From positions 1 to 64,000 of the forward strand of contig JADKKQ010000007.1 of NCBI GenBank assembly GCA_016720425.1: 64,000 nt of DNA, read 5' to 3'. Shown piece by piece: positions 24,995-34,258 of this stretch (its first letter is position 1; each line of letters starts with the position of its first letter). The position numbers and the translations under genes were made by a program. The notes beneath the pieces are model-generated. The model was not told the origin of the DNA. It was given only the letters and a program-made list of their open reading frames with translations, and made no database searches. This stretch comes from Betaproteobacteria bacterium (GTDB lineage: Bacteria > Pseudomonadota > Gammaproteobacteria > Burkholderiales > Casimicrobiaceae).

Positions 24995-26026
24995 TCAGGT
25001 CCGCTTGCCCTCGCCCTTTGCCAACTGGGCGATCAGCATCCGCGACAGGGCAAGCACGATGAACGTAAGGACGAACAGCACCAAACCGAGCGCGATCAGC
25101 GACGCGCGATGGATCGGATCGGCGGCCTCGTTGAACTCGTTGGCGAGCGACGACGCGATCGAATTGCCCGGCTCGAACAGGCCGGCGCTGATCCGGTAGG
25201 CGTTGCCGATGACGAAGGTCACGGCCATCGTCTCGCCCAGCGCGCGGCCCAGGCCCAGCATGATGCCGCCGATCACACCGACCTTGGTGTAGGGCAGCAC
25301 GATGTTCCACACCACCTCCCAGGTGGTCGCGCCGATGCCGTACGCCGATTCCTTCAGCACCGGCGGAACGATCTCGAATACGTCGCGCATCACCGAGGCG
25401 ACGAAGGGGATGATCATCACCGACAGGATGATCCCTGCCGTGAGGATGCCGATGCCGTTGGGTGCCCCCTGGAACAGCGCACCGATGATCGGCAGCTTGC
25501 CGATCGTGGCCGTCAGCAGCGGCTGCACGTAGTCGCCGAACAGCGGCGCGAAGACGAACAGCCCCCACATGCCGTAGATGATCGACGGCACGGCGGCGAG
25601 GAGTTCCACCGCCGTGCCCAGCGGGCGTTTGAGCGACGCCGGGCACATCTCGGTCAGGAAGAGCGCAATGCCGAAGCTCACCGGCACGCCGATGAGCAGC
25701 GCGATGAACGAAGTCACCAGCGTGCCGTAGATCGGCGCCAGTCCGCCGAAACTGCTGGTCACCGGGTTCCAGACGTTGGTGAAGAAAAAGCCCAGTCCGA
25801 ATTTCTGCAGCGCCGGCCACGCGGAGATCAGCAGCGCGAGCAGGATGCCCAGCAGACTCGCGAGCACCAGCAGCGCGAAAAACCGTGTGGTGTGCTCGAA
25901 CAGCTTGTCCTGCCAGCGGCCGGCGCCGGCGTGCCGGACGGGTGGCTGCGGATCGCGTCGGTCACGCGTCGGGAGGTCGGCAGACATGGTTCCGGGAAGC
26001 CTGGCGCTGGCCGCTTGGCTGATCAT
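24995..26026 (-). CDS. pstC: Phosphate ABC transporter permease PstC
   Basis: The 343-residue permease has six membrane helices, the N-terminal one at about residues 48-70. Conserved PstC segments are WNPVTSSFGGLAPIYGTLVTS, LLAAVPSIIYGMWGLFVFAP and the coupling loop VPPVLKESAYGIGATTWEV. ALGETMAVTFVIGNA is also characteristic. I prefer the ATG at 26026 because GAGGG lies four bases upstream; ATGs at 26029 and 25987 are alternatives. It lies 94 nt after pstS. Confidence 0.94.
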   Translation of the reverse strand: MISQAASARLPGTMSADLPTRDRRDPQPPVRHAGAGRWQDKLFEHTTRFFALLVLASLLGILLALLISAWPALQKFGLGFFFTNVWNPVTSSFGGLAPIYGTLVTSFIALLIGVPVSFGIALFLTEMCPASLKRPLGTAVELLAAVPSIIYGMWGLFVFAPLFGDYVQPLLTATIGKLPIIGALFQGAPNGIGILTAGIILSVMIIPFVASVMRDVFEIVPPVLKESAYGIGATTWEVVWNIVLPYTKVGVIGGIMLGLGRALGETMAVTFVIGNAYRISAGLFEPGNSIASSLANEFNEAADPIHRASLIALGLVLFVLTFIVLALSRMLIAQLAKGEGKRT

Positions 26027-26120
26027 CATACCCTCGGAAAAACGGAGCCGGCCACGACGGGATCGCAGCCGGGGTGCTTCGGAACCCGCGGACGGACGTG
26101 CGGGTCGCGCGATGTCGAGC

Positions 26121-27164
26121 TCAGTTCCAGAGCGCCTTGCCGCCAGCGTCCTTGACGTTCGCCTTCCAGGCGTCGGCGATCTGCTTCGCGACCACATTCG
26201 GAATCGGCACGTAATCAAGCTCCGAGGCCATCGCCGCACCGTTCTTGAACGACCAGTCGAAGAACTTCATCACCTCGGTGCCATTGGCGGCCTTCTCCTG
26301 CTTGTTGTGCATCAGGATGAACGAGGCGCCGGTGATCGGCCAGCTCGCCTTGCCGGCCTGGTCGGTCAGCACCACGCCCATGCCCGGCGTACCCTTCCAG
26401 TCGGCACCGGCGGCGGCGGCCTGGAACGTCTCATCGTCGGGCAGCACGAACTGGCCGTCGCGATTCTGGACCCCGGCAAACGACATCTTGTTCTTCTTCG
26501 CGTACGCGTACTCGACGTAGCCGATCGAACCCTTGATGCGCTGCACGTAGGCGGCCACGCCTTCGTTGCCCTTCCCGCCGACGCCCTCCGGCCAGGCGAC
26601 GGCGGTCGAGGCGCCGACCTTCTGCTTCCACTCGGGGCTCACTTTCGACAGATAGTCGGTCCACAGGAACGTCGTCCCCGAGCCGTCCGATCGACGCACG
26701 ACGGTGATCGGGTCGGCCGGCAGCTTCGCGCCCGGATTGATGTCGGCGATCGCCTTGTCGTTCCAGTTCTTGATCTTTCCAAGGTAGATGTCGGCGAGCA
26801 AGGGTCCGGTGAAGCGCAGCTGGCCCGGCGCGATGCCTTCCAGATTCACGATCGGAACGACGCCACCGATGATCGCAGGGAACTGGAGCAGCCCTTCCTT
26901 CTGCAGGTCCTCGGCCTTGAGCGGGGCGTCGGACGCGCCGAAGTCGACGGTCTTGGCCTTGATCTGCGCGATGCCGCCGCCGGACCCGATCGACTGGTAG
27001 TTCATGCCGACGCCGGTGGCCTTCTTGTAGGCCTCGGCCCACTTGGCGTAGATCGGGTACGGGAACGTCGCGCCGGCGCCGGTGATGTCGGCCGCAACGG
27101 CTTGCGAAAGGCCGCAGGCGAAGGCCGCGGCGGCGATGAATCCATGGCTCAATGTCAAACGCAT
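26121..27164 (-). CDS. pstS: Periplasmic phosphate-binding protein PstS
   Basis: The 347-residue protein has a Sec signal peptide (MRLTLSHGFIAAAAFACG to AVAA, cleavage near residue 25). The phosphate-binding fold follows: DITGAGATFPYPIYAKWAEAY, the binding loop SIGSGGGIAQIKAKTVDFGASD, and VRRSDGSGTTFLWTDYL. It delivers phosphate to PstCA. The start at 27164 is fixed by the signal peptide and an upstream GAGGA site. A Pho-box array lies 46-88 nt upstream, so strong induction under phosphate limitation is expected. Arsenate can enter by this route. Confidence 0.97.
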   Translation of the reverse strand: MRLTLSHGFIAAAAFACGLSQAVAADITGAGATFPYPIYAKWAEAYKKATGVGMNYQSIGSGGGIAQIKAKTVDFGASDAPLKAEDLQKEGLLQFPAIIGGVVPIVNLEGIAPGQLRFTGPLLADIYLGKIKNWNDKAIADINPGAKLPADPITVVRRSDGSGTTFLWTDYLSKVSPEWKQKVGASTAVAWPEGVGGKGNEGVAAYVQRIKGSIGYVEYAYAKKNKMSFAGVQNRDGQFVLPDDETFQAAAAGADWKGTPGMGVVLTDQAGKASWPITGASFILMHNKQEKAANGTEVMKFFDWSFKNGAAMASELDYVPIPNVVAKQIADAWKANVKDAGGKALWN

Positions 27165-27209
27165 TTCGATAGTCCTCGCTGGTTGCACACGGATGGCATG
27201 ATTGCGGCC

Positions 27210-27252
27210 ACGTGTTACACCGCGATGACAAATTCGAGACAGCATGTGACAG
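27210..27252 (-). promoter_or_regulatory. PhoB-box array of the pstSCAB-phoUBR operon
   Basis: On the minus strand CTGTCTC (27242), TTGTCAT (27231) and GTGTAAC (27220) lie 11 bp apart with spacers GAAT and CGCG. A further CTGTCAC (27252) lies 10 bp upstream. The best pair reads CTGTCTCGAATTTGTCAT. This is the expected control site and serves as the internal reference for other boxes in the window. Confidence 0.8.
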
Positions 27253-27443
27253 TGCCGTAGGCTGGCGACAGATTCCAGCAAAAACAATGGCTTGGCGCCG
27301 TCCTGTCGGCGCGACAGCGGGTGTTCCTTCGCGCGGCCGCGGTGGGCGTCCCGCGACGGCGGGGGCCGAGCGCGACGCGGCAGGCAGCGGCCCGACCGAC
27401 CCGCCGCCACGCATGCGCCCGCGCAGGCCGGCGGAAGTTCCGG

Positions 27444-28559
27444 TCAGGCGAGCAGCGTCTCGGGGGCGACGAAGCCGTAGCCCAGCGCGTCCGCCACCGG
27501 CTCGCAGGTGACCTTGCCGAATGCGATGTTGAGGCCGTTCCGGAGGTGCGGATCGTCGGCCAGCGCCTGCTTCCAGCCCTTGTCGGCCAGCGCCAGGACG
27601 AAGGGCAGCGTGGCGTTGTTGAGCGCGAAGGTCGACGTTCGGGGGACGGCGCCCGGCATGTTGGCGACGCAGTAGTGGGTGACGCCGTCGACGACGTAGA
27701 CGGGGTCGGCGTGGGTGGTCGGACGCGAGGTCTCGAAGCAGCCGCCCTGGTCGATCGCCACGTCGACGACGACGGAGCCGGGCTTCATCCGCTTGACCAG
27801 CTCGGCGGAGACGAGCTTGGGTGCGGAGGCGCCGGGGATCAGCACGCCGCCGACGACGAGGTCGGCGGCGGCGACGTGCCGCTCCACCGCGTCGCGGGTG
27901 GAGAACACGGTGTTGAGCGGGCGGCCGAACTGCCGCCACAGCGCGCGCAGCACCTCGGTGTTGCGATCGAGCACCCAGACGTCGGCGCCCATGCCCAGCG
28001 CGATGTCGGCCGCGTGCGAGCCCACCACGCCCCCGCCGAGGATCACCACCTTCGCCGGATCGACGCCGGGGACGCCGCCCAGCAGCATGCCGAGGCCGCC
28101 GTGCGGCTTTTCCAGGTAGTAGGCCCCGGCCTGGATCGACATCCGGCCGGCGACCTCGGACATCGGTGCCAGCAGCGGCAGCCCGCCGGTCGCCGAGGTC
28201 ACGGTTTCATAGGCGATGCAGACGGCGCCGCCGTCGACGAGCTCCCTCGCCTGGTCGGGGTCAGGCGCGAGGTGCAGGTAGGTGAACAGGATCTGCCCGC
28301 GCCGCAGCATCTTCCGCTCGCCGGCCTGCGGCTCCTTGACCTTGACGATCATCTCCGCCGCGTCGAACACCTCGCGGGCCGTGCCGACGACCCGCGCTCC
28401 CGCCTTGCGATAGGCGTCGTCGTCCATGCCGATGCCCTGACCGGCGCTGTGCTCGACGATCACCTCGTGTCCGTGCGCGACGGCCTCCCGCACGCTGCCG
28501 GGCACGAGGCCGACCCGGTTCTCGAGCACCTTGATCTCCTTCGGAACGCCGATGCGCAT
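27444..28559 (-). CDS. ald: Alanine dehydrogenase
   Basis: The 371-residue enzyme converts L-alanine and NAD to pyruvate, ammonia and NADH, reversibly. It begins MRIGVPKEIKVLENRVGLVP. The substrate Lys lies in IVKVKEPQAGER and the His in LFTYLHLAPD, and the Rossmann motif is VILGGGVVGSHAADIALGMGADV. Length equals that of well-studied Ald. It lies downstream of a CBS protein but behind a terminator-like hairpin, so it is probably transcribed alone. With the aminotransferase at 29.3 kb it could recycle alanine to pyruvate. Confidence 0.95.
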   Translation of the reverse strand: MRIGVPKEIKVLENRVGLVPGSVREAVAHGHEVIVEHSAGQGIGMDDDAYRKAGARVVGTAREVFDAAEMIVKVKEPQAGERKMLRRGQILFTYLHLAPDPDQARELVDGGAVCIAYETVTSATGGLPLLAPMSEVAGRMSIQAGAYYLEKPHGGLGMLLGGVPGVDPAKVVILGGGVVGSHAADIALGMGADVWVLDRNTEVLRALWRQFGRPLNTVFSTRDAVERHVAAADLVVGGVLIPGASAPKLVSAELVKRMKPGSVVVDVAIDQGGCFETSRPTTHADPVYVVDGVTHYCVANMPGAVPRTSTFALNNATLPFVLALADKGWKQALADDPHLRNGLNIAFGKVTCEPVADALGYGFVAPETLLA

Positions 28560-28572
28560 GAACAGGACTCCA

Positions 28573-28610
28573 CAAAAAGTGAACGCGGACCGCCGGCCGG
28601 CGTTCCGCGT
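28573..28610 (-). terminator. Intrinsic terminator after the CBS-domain gene
   Basis: On the minus strand ACGCGGA (28610-28604) pairs with TCCGCGT (28589-28583) around a self-complementary GC-rich core, followed within a few bases by TTTTT (28577-28573). It lies between the CBS gene stop and the ald start. Confidence 0.6.
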
Positions 28611-28661
28611 CCGAGTCTACTTGCTGCCGGCATCCCTGCACAGGGCGGCCGGGCGACCGCG

Positions 28662-29084
28662 CTAGCGATCGTATTCGCGCTGCAGCAAATCCTTCTTGGC
28701 TTCGTACACCTCGGGGTCGAGCGCGTCGCGCACCGACACCATGCCGAGGACACGGCCGTCCTCGACGATCGGCACGTTGCGGAACCCGCCTTCGAGCATC
28801 ATCCGCAGCGCCTCGACGAACGGCTTGTCCGGATGGATCGTCTGCGGGCTCTTGGTCATCACGTCGGCGACCGGCGTCGACGCAGGATCGCGACCGACGG
28901 CCAGCACGCGGAACAGCGCATCGCGCTCGGTGAACACGCCCGTCAGCTTCGAGCCGTCGACGACCATCACCGCGCCGACGTTGCGGTCGCGCATCAGGCG
29001 CGCCGCCTCGGTGACCGCGGCGGTTCCTGCCACGGTGAGCGGTTTGTGTCCCTCGATCAGCGACCGCAGGGGTCGAATCTTCAT
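28662..29084 (-). CDS. CBS-domain pair protein
   Basis: The 140-residue protein consists of two CBS domains (about residues 6-65 and 73-132). Motifs are AARLMRDRNVGAVMVVDGSKLTGVFTERD and MMLEGGFRNVPIVEDGRVLGMVSVRD. Such stand-alone pairs bind adenine nucleotides and sense energy state or regulate a partner. The partner is unknown. GGAGG precedes the start; a GTG one codon upstream is also possible. It diverges from the aminotransferase gene. Confidence 0.85.
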   Translation of the reverse strand: MKIRPLRSLIEGHKPLTVAGTAAVTEAARLMRDRNVGAVMVVDGSKLTGVFTERDALFRVLAVGRDPASTPVADVMTKSPQTIHPDKPFVEALRMMLEGGFRNVPIVEDGRVLGMVSVRDALDPEVYEAKKDLLQREYDR

Positions 29085-29307
29085 CACGCCTCCTCGATTC
29101 CACAGAGCGAACCATGGTATTGGGCGCCCGCCGGGACGCGAAAGTCAAGCCGCCCCGCGACCCTTTGCCGCGGCTGGCCAGCAGAGGACACGGACCGGGA
29201 CGGCGGCCCCCTGCCGGGGCACAGGAGCGCTCGGGTGTAGCATGGGCCCGGTCGGCCCCGGTGCCCCCGCGGGCGTGCCAAACCGGGCCGCCGACCAGGA
29301 GACGACG

Positions 29308-30651
29308 ATGGGTCACGCCGAACCGAAGCTCGACGCACAGGCCGATGCGCGCAGCGCTGCGCTGGACGCGTACTGGATGCCCTTCACTCCCAATCGCGAG
29401 TTCAAGGCCGAGCCGAGGATGGTGGTCCGCGCCGAGGGCATGTACTACTGGAACGAGCGCGGCGAGCGCATCATCGACGCGGCATCGGGCCTGTTCTGCT
29501 GCGCCGCCGGCCACGGCCGGAAGGAAATCGCGGCGGCCGTCGGTCGCCAGCTGGCCGAGCTCGACTTCATCGCGCCGTTCCTGCGCGGGCATCCCGGGTC
29601 GTTCGAGTTCGCGCGGCGACTCGCCGAACTGACGCCGGGCGACCTCGACCGCATTTTCTTCGCCAACAGCGGCTCGGAGGCCGTCGACACGGCAATGAAG
29701 GTGGCGCTCGCCTATCACCAGGCGCGCGGCCAGGGCGGGCGCACGATGTTCGTGTCGCGGGAGCGCGCCTATCACGGCGTGAACTTCGGCGGGCTCGCGC
29801 TGTCGGGCCTGGTGAACAACCGCCGCCGGTTCGCATTGACGCTGCCCGGCGTCGTCCACATGCGCCACACGCAGGTCGCGGCCAACCGCTTCACCCCGGG
29901 TGAGGGTGCGCACGGGGTCGAGCTCGCCGAGGACCTGCAGCGCTTCGTCGATCTCTACGGCGCCGAGAACATCGCCGCCTGCATCGTCGAACCGATCGCC
30001 GGATCGACCGGCTGCCTGGTGCCGCCGAAGGGGTATCTCGGACGCCTGCGCGAGATCTGCGACCGGCACGGCATCCTGCTGGTGTTCGACGAGGTCATCA
30101 CCGGCTTCGGCCGCACCGGCCAGGCGTTCGCGGCCCAGAGCTTCGGCGTCACGCCCGACATGCTCACGCTGGCCAAGGGCCTCACCAACGGCGCGCAGCC
30201 GATGGGCGCCGTGGCGATCAGCAGGCGGATCCACGACACGATCGTCGGCACCGCACCGGAGCACGCGATCGAGTTCTTCCACGGCTACACCTACTCGGGC
30301 CATCCGGCCGCCTGTGCCGCGGGGCTCGCGACGCTCGACATCTATCGCGACGAAGCGCTGTTCGAGCGCGGTCGGGCGCTGGCGCCGCATTTCCTCGACG
30401 CGATCTTCTCGCTGCGCGACCTGCCGGTCGTTGCCGACATCCGCGGCTACGGCATGATGGCGGCCATCGAAGTGCACGTCGACGGGCAGCCCGGCCGGCG
30501 CGGGCACGCGTTCCAGAAGCGGCTCTTCGACCGCGGGCTGCACCTCAAGACCACCGGCGACGCGGCGATCATCGCGCCACCGCTGATCGCGACCCGCGAC
30601 CACGTCGACGAGATCGCCGCGATCCTGCGGCGCACGCTGACCACGCTGTAG
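29308..30651 (+). CDS. Class III aminotransferase, beta-alanine (omega-amino acid):pyruvate type
   Basis: The 447-residue PLP enzyme resembles omega-amino acid:pyruvate transaminase. Family markers are YWMPFTPNREFKAEPRMV, ASGLFCCAAGHGRKEI, the phosphate-binding NSGSEAVDTAMK, YHGVNFGG, the cofactor Asp in VFDEVITGFGRTG, and the PLP Lys in LTLAKGLTNGAQPMG. It likely moves the amino group of beta-alanine or a related omega-amine to pyruvate, giving alanine. Ald nearby could regenerate pyruvate. AGGAGA stands 5 nt before the ATG at 29308. Exact substrate is not decided by sequence. Confidence 0.88.
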   Translation: MGHAEPKLDAQADARSAALDAYWMPFTPNREFKAEPRMVVRAEGMYYWNERGERIIDAASGLFCCAAGHGRKEIAAAVGRQLAELDFIAPFLRGHPGSFEFARRLAELTPGDLDRIFFANSGSEAVDTAMKVALAYHQARGQGGRTMFVSRERAYHGVNFGGLALSGLVNNRRRFALTLPGVVHMRHTQVAANRFTPGEGAHGVELAEDLQRFVDLYGAENIAACIVEPIAGSTGCLVPPKGYLGRLREICDRHGILLVFDEVITGFGRTGQAFAAQSFGVTPDMLTLAKGLTNGAQPMGAVAISRRIHDTIVGTAPEHAIEFFHGYTYSGHPAACAAGLATLDIYRDEALFERGRALAPHFLDAIFSLRDLPVVADIRGYGMMAAIEVHVDGQPGRRGHAFQKRLFDRGLHLKTTGDAAIIAPPLIATRDHVDEIAAILRRTLTTL

Positions 30652-30737
30652 CGGGGCCGCGGCGCGCGGCCGTCGGTGCCGGGACCGCCGGAGAGCCTGC
30701 CGCGGCGGCCTTCCATCGGGACGGGGTTGACAACGTC

Positions 30738-31757
30738 ATGGCGGCTTGGGACGCTGCGACGATGGTCAATCGCCCGCATTTCCAGCGTTACGCCGCCGAT
30801 GTCCGGCTGCTGCCGCCGATCGCCGCGGCGGTCGTCTATCCCTGCGACCGCGAGTCCCTGCAGCTTGCGCTGTCGGGAGGCTTTGCCGGCTACCTCGCCC
30901 CGGTGCTGATCGGGCCGAGGGCGCGGATCCGCGACGCGGCCGACACGGCCGGACTCGACATCTCCCGGCTGCTGGTCATCGACACCCCGGACGACCCGCG
31001 TGCCGCCTGCCTGCGGGCCGCGGAACTGGCCGAGGCGGGCGACGTAAAGGCGCTGGTCAAGGGGGCGCTGGGCATCGACGAGCTGCTGGCGCCGATCGCG
31101 GCACCGGAGAACGGCCTGCGCCGCGAACGACGGCTGTCGCACGTCCACGTGCTCGATCTTCCGGCGCGCGGCGAACCCCTGCTCCTCACCGACGCGTTGC
31201 TCAATTTCAACCCCAACCTCGCGGCGAAGAAGGACATCCTGCTGAACGCGCTCGAGTTCGCGACCGCGCTGGGCATCACCCGGGCCCGGGTCGCGCTGGT
31301 CGCCGCCATGGATGTCGTCTCGCCGGTGTTCTCGTCGACCGCCGACGCCGCCGCGCTGCGGTCGATGGCGGCGCAGGGGCTGTTCGGCGACGCGCTGATC
31401 GACGGTCCGCTGACGGCGGACAGCGCCCTTTCCCCGGACGCCGCACGCGCCAACGGTGCCCGTCCCGAGGTCGCGGGGCAGCCGGACATCGTCCTGGCGC
31501 CGAACATGGAAGCGGCGACGCTGATGCTGCGCACGCTGACCGCGGCCACCGGCGGCCTCGCCGCGGGACTGGTGCTGGGCGCCCGGGTGCCGATCGTCGC
31601 CCCCGCACGCGCCGACGGCATGGACGTGCGGATGGCCTCGTGCGTGCTGGCCTCGCTGTTCGCCGCCGCCGGCGGGCGCCGCGCCGCCGCCGGCGCAGGC
31701 GCCGGGAAGCAAACCTTGCCGCCGACCGCCGAGGCTTCGGCGCGCCTGCCGGCCTGA
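30738..31757 (+). CDS. Phosphate acetyl/butyryltransferase-family protein
   Basis: The 339-residue protein has the Pta/Ptb fold: PPIAAAVVYPCDRESLQLAL at the start, APVLIGPRARIRDAA, GDVKALVKGALGIDELLAPI, and GQPDIVLAPNMEAATLMLRTL near the end. Family members exchange CoA and phosphate on acetyl or butyryl groups. It resembles the C-terminal half of so-called bifunctional enoyl-CoA hydratase/phosphate acetyltransferases, but the hydratase part is absent. A low-complexity Ala-rich tail ends the protein. It follows the aminotransferase by 86 nt on the same strand. Confidence 0.78.
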   Translation: MAAWDAATMVNRPHFQRYAADVRLLPPIAAAVVYPCDRESLQLALSGGFAGYLAPVLIGPRARIRDAADTAGLDISRLLVIDTPDDPRAACLRAAELAEAGDVKALVKGALGIDELLAPIAAPENGLRRERRLSHVHVLDLPARGEPLLLTDALLNFNPNLAAKKDILLNALEFATALGITRARVALVAAMDVVSPVFSSTADAAALRSMAAQGLFGDALIDGPLTADSALSPDAARANGARPEVAGQPDIVLAPNMEAATLMLRTLTAATGGLAAGLVLGARVPIVAPARADGMDVRMASCVLASLFAAAGGRRAAAGAGAGKQTLPPTAEASARLPA

Positions 31758-31805
31758 GCGGCTGCCGGCGGCAGCCCGGGCGGTCGCCGCGTCAGCTCCG
31801 GCGGA

Positions 31806-34058
31806 TCATTTCTGCCGCACGCAATCCATGGAGTAGCGGACGCGGCCCGACGCGTCGGGCTCCTTGACCAGGCCGTGGATGTCGGTCTCGAAGCCCGGGA
31901 ACTTCTCGTTGAACATCCGCGCGAACTGCAGGTACTCGACGATGGTGCGGTTGAAGCGCTCGCCCGGAATCAGCAGGGGGATTCCCGGCGGGTAGGGCGT
32001 CAGCAGCACGCTGGTGACGCGGCCCTCGAGCGCGTCGATCTCGACCCGGTCGATCTCGCGATGCGCCATGCACGCGAACGCGTCCGAGGGCTTCATCGCC
32101 GGCTGCATGTCGGACAGGTACATCTCGGTGGTCACGCGCGCGACGTCGTGCGTCTTGTAGGTGTCGTGGATCTGCTGGCAGAGGTCGCGCAGGCCGACGC
32201 GCTCGTAGCGCGGCTGCTTGGCGACGAACTCGGGCAGGATCTTCCACAGCGGCTGGTTGCGGTCGTAGTCGTCCTTGAACTGCTGCAGCGCGGTCACCAG
32301 CGTGTTCCAGCGGCCCTTGGTGATGCCGATGGTGAACATGATGAAGAACGAGTACAGCCCGGTCTTCTCGACGATGACGCCGTGCTCGGCGAGGAAGCGG
32401 GTGACGATCGACGCGGGAATCCCGGTCCTGGCGAACTTGCCCGACACGTCGAGTCCCGGGGTGATCACCGTCGCCTTGATCGGGTCGAGGATGTTGAAGC
32501 CCGGGGCGAGATCGCCGAAGCCGTGCCACTTCTCGTTCGCGCGCAGCACCCAGTCGTCGCGCTCGCCCATGCCCTCGGGGGCGAGCTTCTCCGGCCCCCA
32601 GACCTTGAACCACCAGTCCTTGCCCCACTCGTCGTCGACCTTGCGCATCGCCCGGCGGAAGTTCAGCGCCTCGATGATCGACTCCTCGACCAGCGCCGTG
32701 CCGCCGGGCGGCTCCATCATCGCCGCGGACACGTCGCAGGACGCGATGATCGCGTACTGCGGCGAGGTCGAGGTGTGCATCAGGTAGGCCTCGTTGAAGA
32801 TGTGGCGGTCGAGCTTCCGGGTCTCCGACTCCTGGACGATGATCTGCGACGCCTGCGAGATGCCCGCCAGCAGCTTGTGCGTCGAGTGCGTGGCGAAGAT
32901 GAGCGCGTCCTTGCTGCGCGGGCGGTCGCGGCCGATCGCGTGCATGTCGCGGTAGAAGTCGTGGAACGCCGCGTGCGGCAGCCAGGCCTCGTCGAAGTGC
33001 AGCGTGTCGACGTAGTTGCCCAGCGTCTCCTTGATCATCTCGACGTTGTAGGCGACGCCGTCGTAGGTGCTCTGCGTCAGCGTGAGGATGCGCGGCTTCT
33101 TGTTCGCCACCTTGCGCGCGAAGGGATTGGCCTCGATCCGCCGGCCGATGCTCTCCGGCGTGAACTCCTCGCGCGGGATCGGCCCGATGATGCCGAGGTG
33201 GTTGCGCGTCGGCGGCAGGAAGACGGGGATCGCCCCGGTCATCGTGATCGCGTGCAGCACCGACACGTGGCAGTTGCGGTCGACGACGACGATGTCGTCG
33301 GGCGCGACGTTGGCGTGCCACACCATCTTGTTCGACGTCGACGTGCCGTTGGTGACGAAGAAGCAGTGGTCGGCGTTGAAGATCCGCGCCGCGTTGCGCT
33401 CGGCGGCGGCGACCGGGCCGGTGTGGTCGAGCAGCTGCCCGAGCTCGTCGACGGCGTTGCAGACGTCGGCGCGCAGCATGTTCTCGCCGAAGAACTGGTG
33501 GAACATCTGGCCCACGGGGCTCTTGAGGAAGGCGACGCCGCCGGAGTGGCCGGGGCAGTGCCACGAGTACGACCCGTCCTGCGCGTAGCCGACCAGCGCG
33601 CGGAAGAACGGCGGCGCCAGCGAGTCGAGGTAGGCGCGGGTCTCGCGGATGATGTGCCGCGCGACGAACTCCGGCGTGTCCTCGAACATGTGGATGAAGC
33701 CGTGCAGCTCGCGCAGGATGTCGTTCGGAATGTGCCGCGACGTGCGCGTCTCGCCGTAGAGGTAGATCGGGATCTCGGCGTTCTTGAACCGGATCTCCTC
33801 GATGAAGCTGCGCAGGTTGACCACCGCCGGATCGATCTCCGGCCCCGGGGTGAACTCCTCGTCGTCGATCGACAGGATGAAGGCCGAGGCGCGCGACTGC
33901 TGCTGCGCGAACTGCGAGAGGTCGCCGTAGCTGGTGACGCCCAGTATCTCCATGCCCTCGCTCTCGATCGCCTGGGCGAGCGCGCGGATGCCGAGCCCCG
34001 AGGCGTTCTCGGATCGGAAGTCCTCGTCGATGATGACGATGGGGAACCGGAATTTCAT
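31806..34058 (-). CDS. Arginine/lysine/ornithine decarboxylase (fold type I, AdiA-like)
   Basis: The 750-residue protein has the N-terminal wing domain (about 1-145), the PLP domain with WHCPGHSGGVAFLKSPVG and the Schiff-base Lys in HSTHKLLAGISQ (near residue 394), and the C-terminal domain. Length and Lys position are closest to biodegradative arginine decarboxylase AdiA (about 755 residues), but lysine or ornithine specificity cannot be excluded. Such enzymes consume protons in acid stress and make polyamine precursors. No antiporter gene is adjacent. It converges on the Pta-like gene, 48 nt apart. Confidence 0.9.
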   Translation of the reverse strand: MKFRFPIVIIDEDFRSENASGLGIRALAQAIESEGMEILGVTSYGDLSQFAQQQSRASAFILSIDDEEFTPGPEIDPAVVNLRSFIEEIRFKNAEIPIYLYGETRTSRHIPNDILRELHGFIHMFEDTPEFVARHIIRETRAYLDSLAPPFFRALVGYAQDGSYSWHCPGHSGGVAFLKSPVGQMFHQFFGENMLRADVCNAVDELGQLLDHTGPVAAAERNAARIFNADHCFFVTNGTSTSNKMVWHANVAPDDIVVVDRNCHVSVLHAITMTGAIPVFLPPTRNHLGIIGPIPREEFTPESIGRRIEANPFARKVANKKPRILTLTQSTYDGVAYNVEMIKETLGNYVDTLHFDEAWLPHAAFHDFYRDMHAIGRDRPRSKDALIFATHSTHKLLAGISQASQIIVQESETRKLDRHIFNEAYLMHTSTSPQYAIIASCDVSAAMMEPPGGTALVEESIIEALNFRRAMRKVDDEWGKDWWFKVWGPEKLAPEGMGERDDWVLRANEKWHGFGDLAPGFNILDPIKATVITPGLDVSGKFARTGIPASIVTRFLAEHGVIVEKTGLYSFFIMFTIGITKGRWNTLVTALQQFKDDYDRNQPLWKILPEFVAKQPRYERVGLRDLCQQIHDTYKTHDVARVTTEMYLSDMQPAMKPSDAFACMAHREIDRVEIDALEGRVTSVLLTPYPPGIPLLIPGERFNRTIVEYLQFARMFNEKFPGFETDIHGLVKEPDASGRVRYSMDCVRQK

Positions 34059-34258
34059 GGCCTGGCGAGCCTCGCGACGTGGGTGAGCGGGCCGCGCGGG
34101 CGCGCCGGCGGCGGGAAAGGCGCGAATTATGGGACCAATCGCCGGCGGTGGCTATCGCCGCCCGGGAAGGCGGGCGAAGGCCGTTGCAGCCGCGCCACAG
34201 CGGCCGGCAAAGCCGGCGGGGCCACGCCGTTCACTTCCGCTTCAACCGTTACAGTCCA

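Noticed and set aside
27444..31757. Complete taurine degradation pathway (tpa-ald-xsc-pta)
   Set aside because: No xsc gene is present, and the aminotransferase looks more like beta-alanine:pyruvate transaminase.
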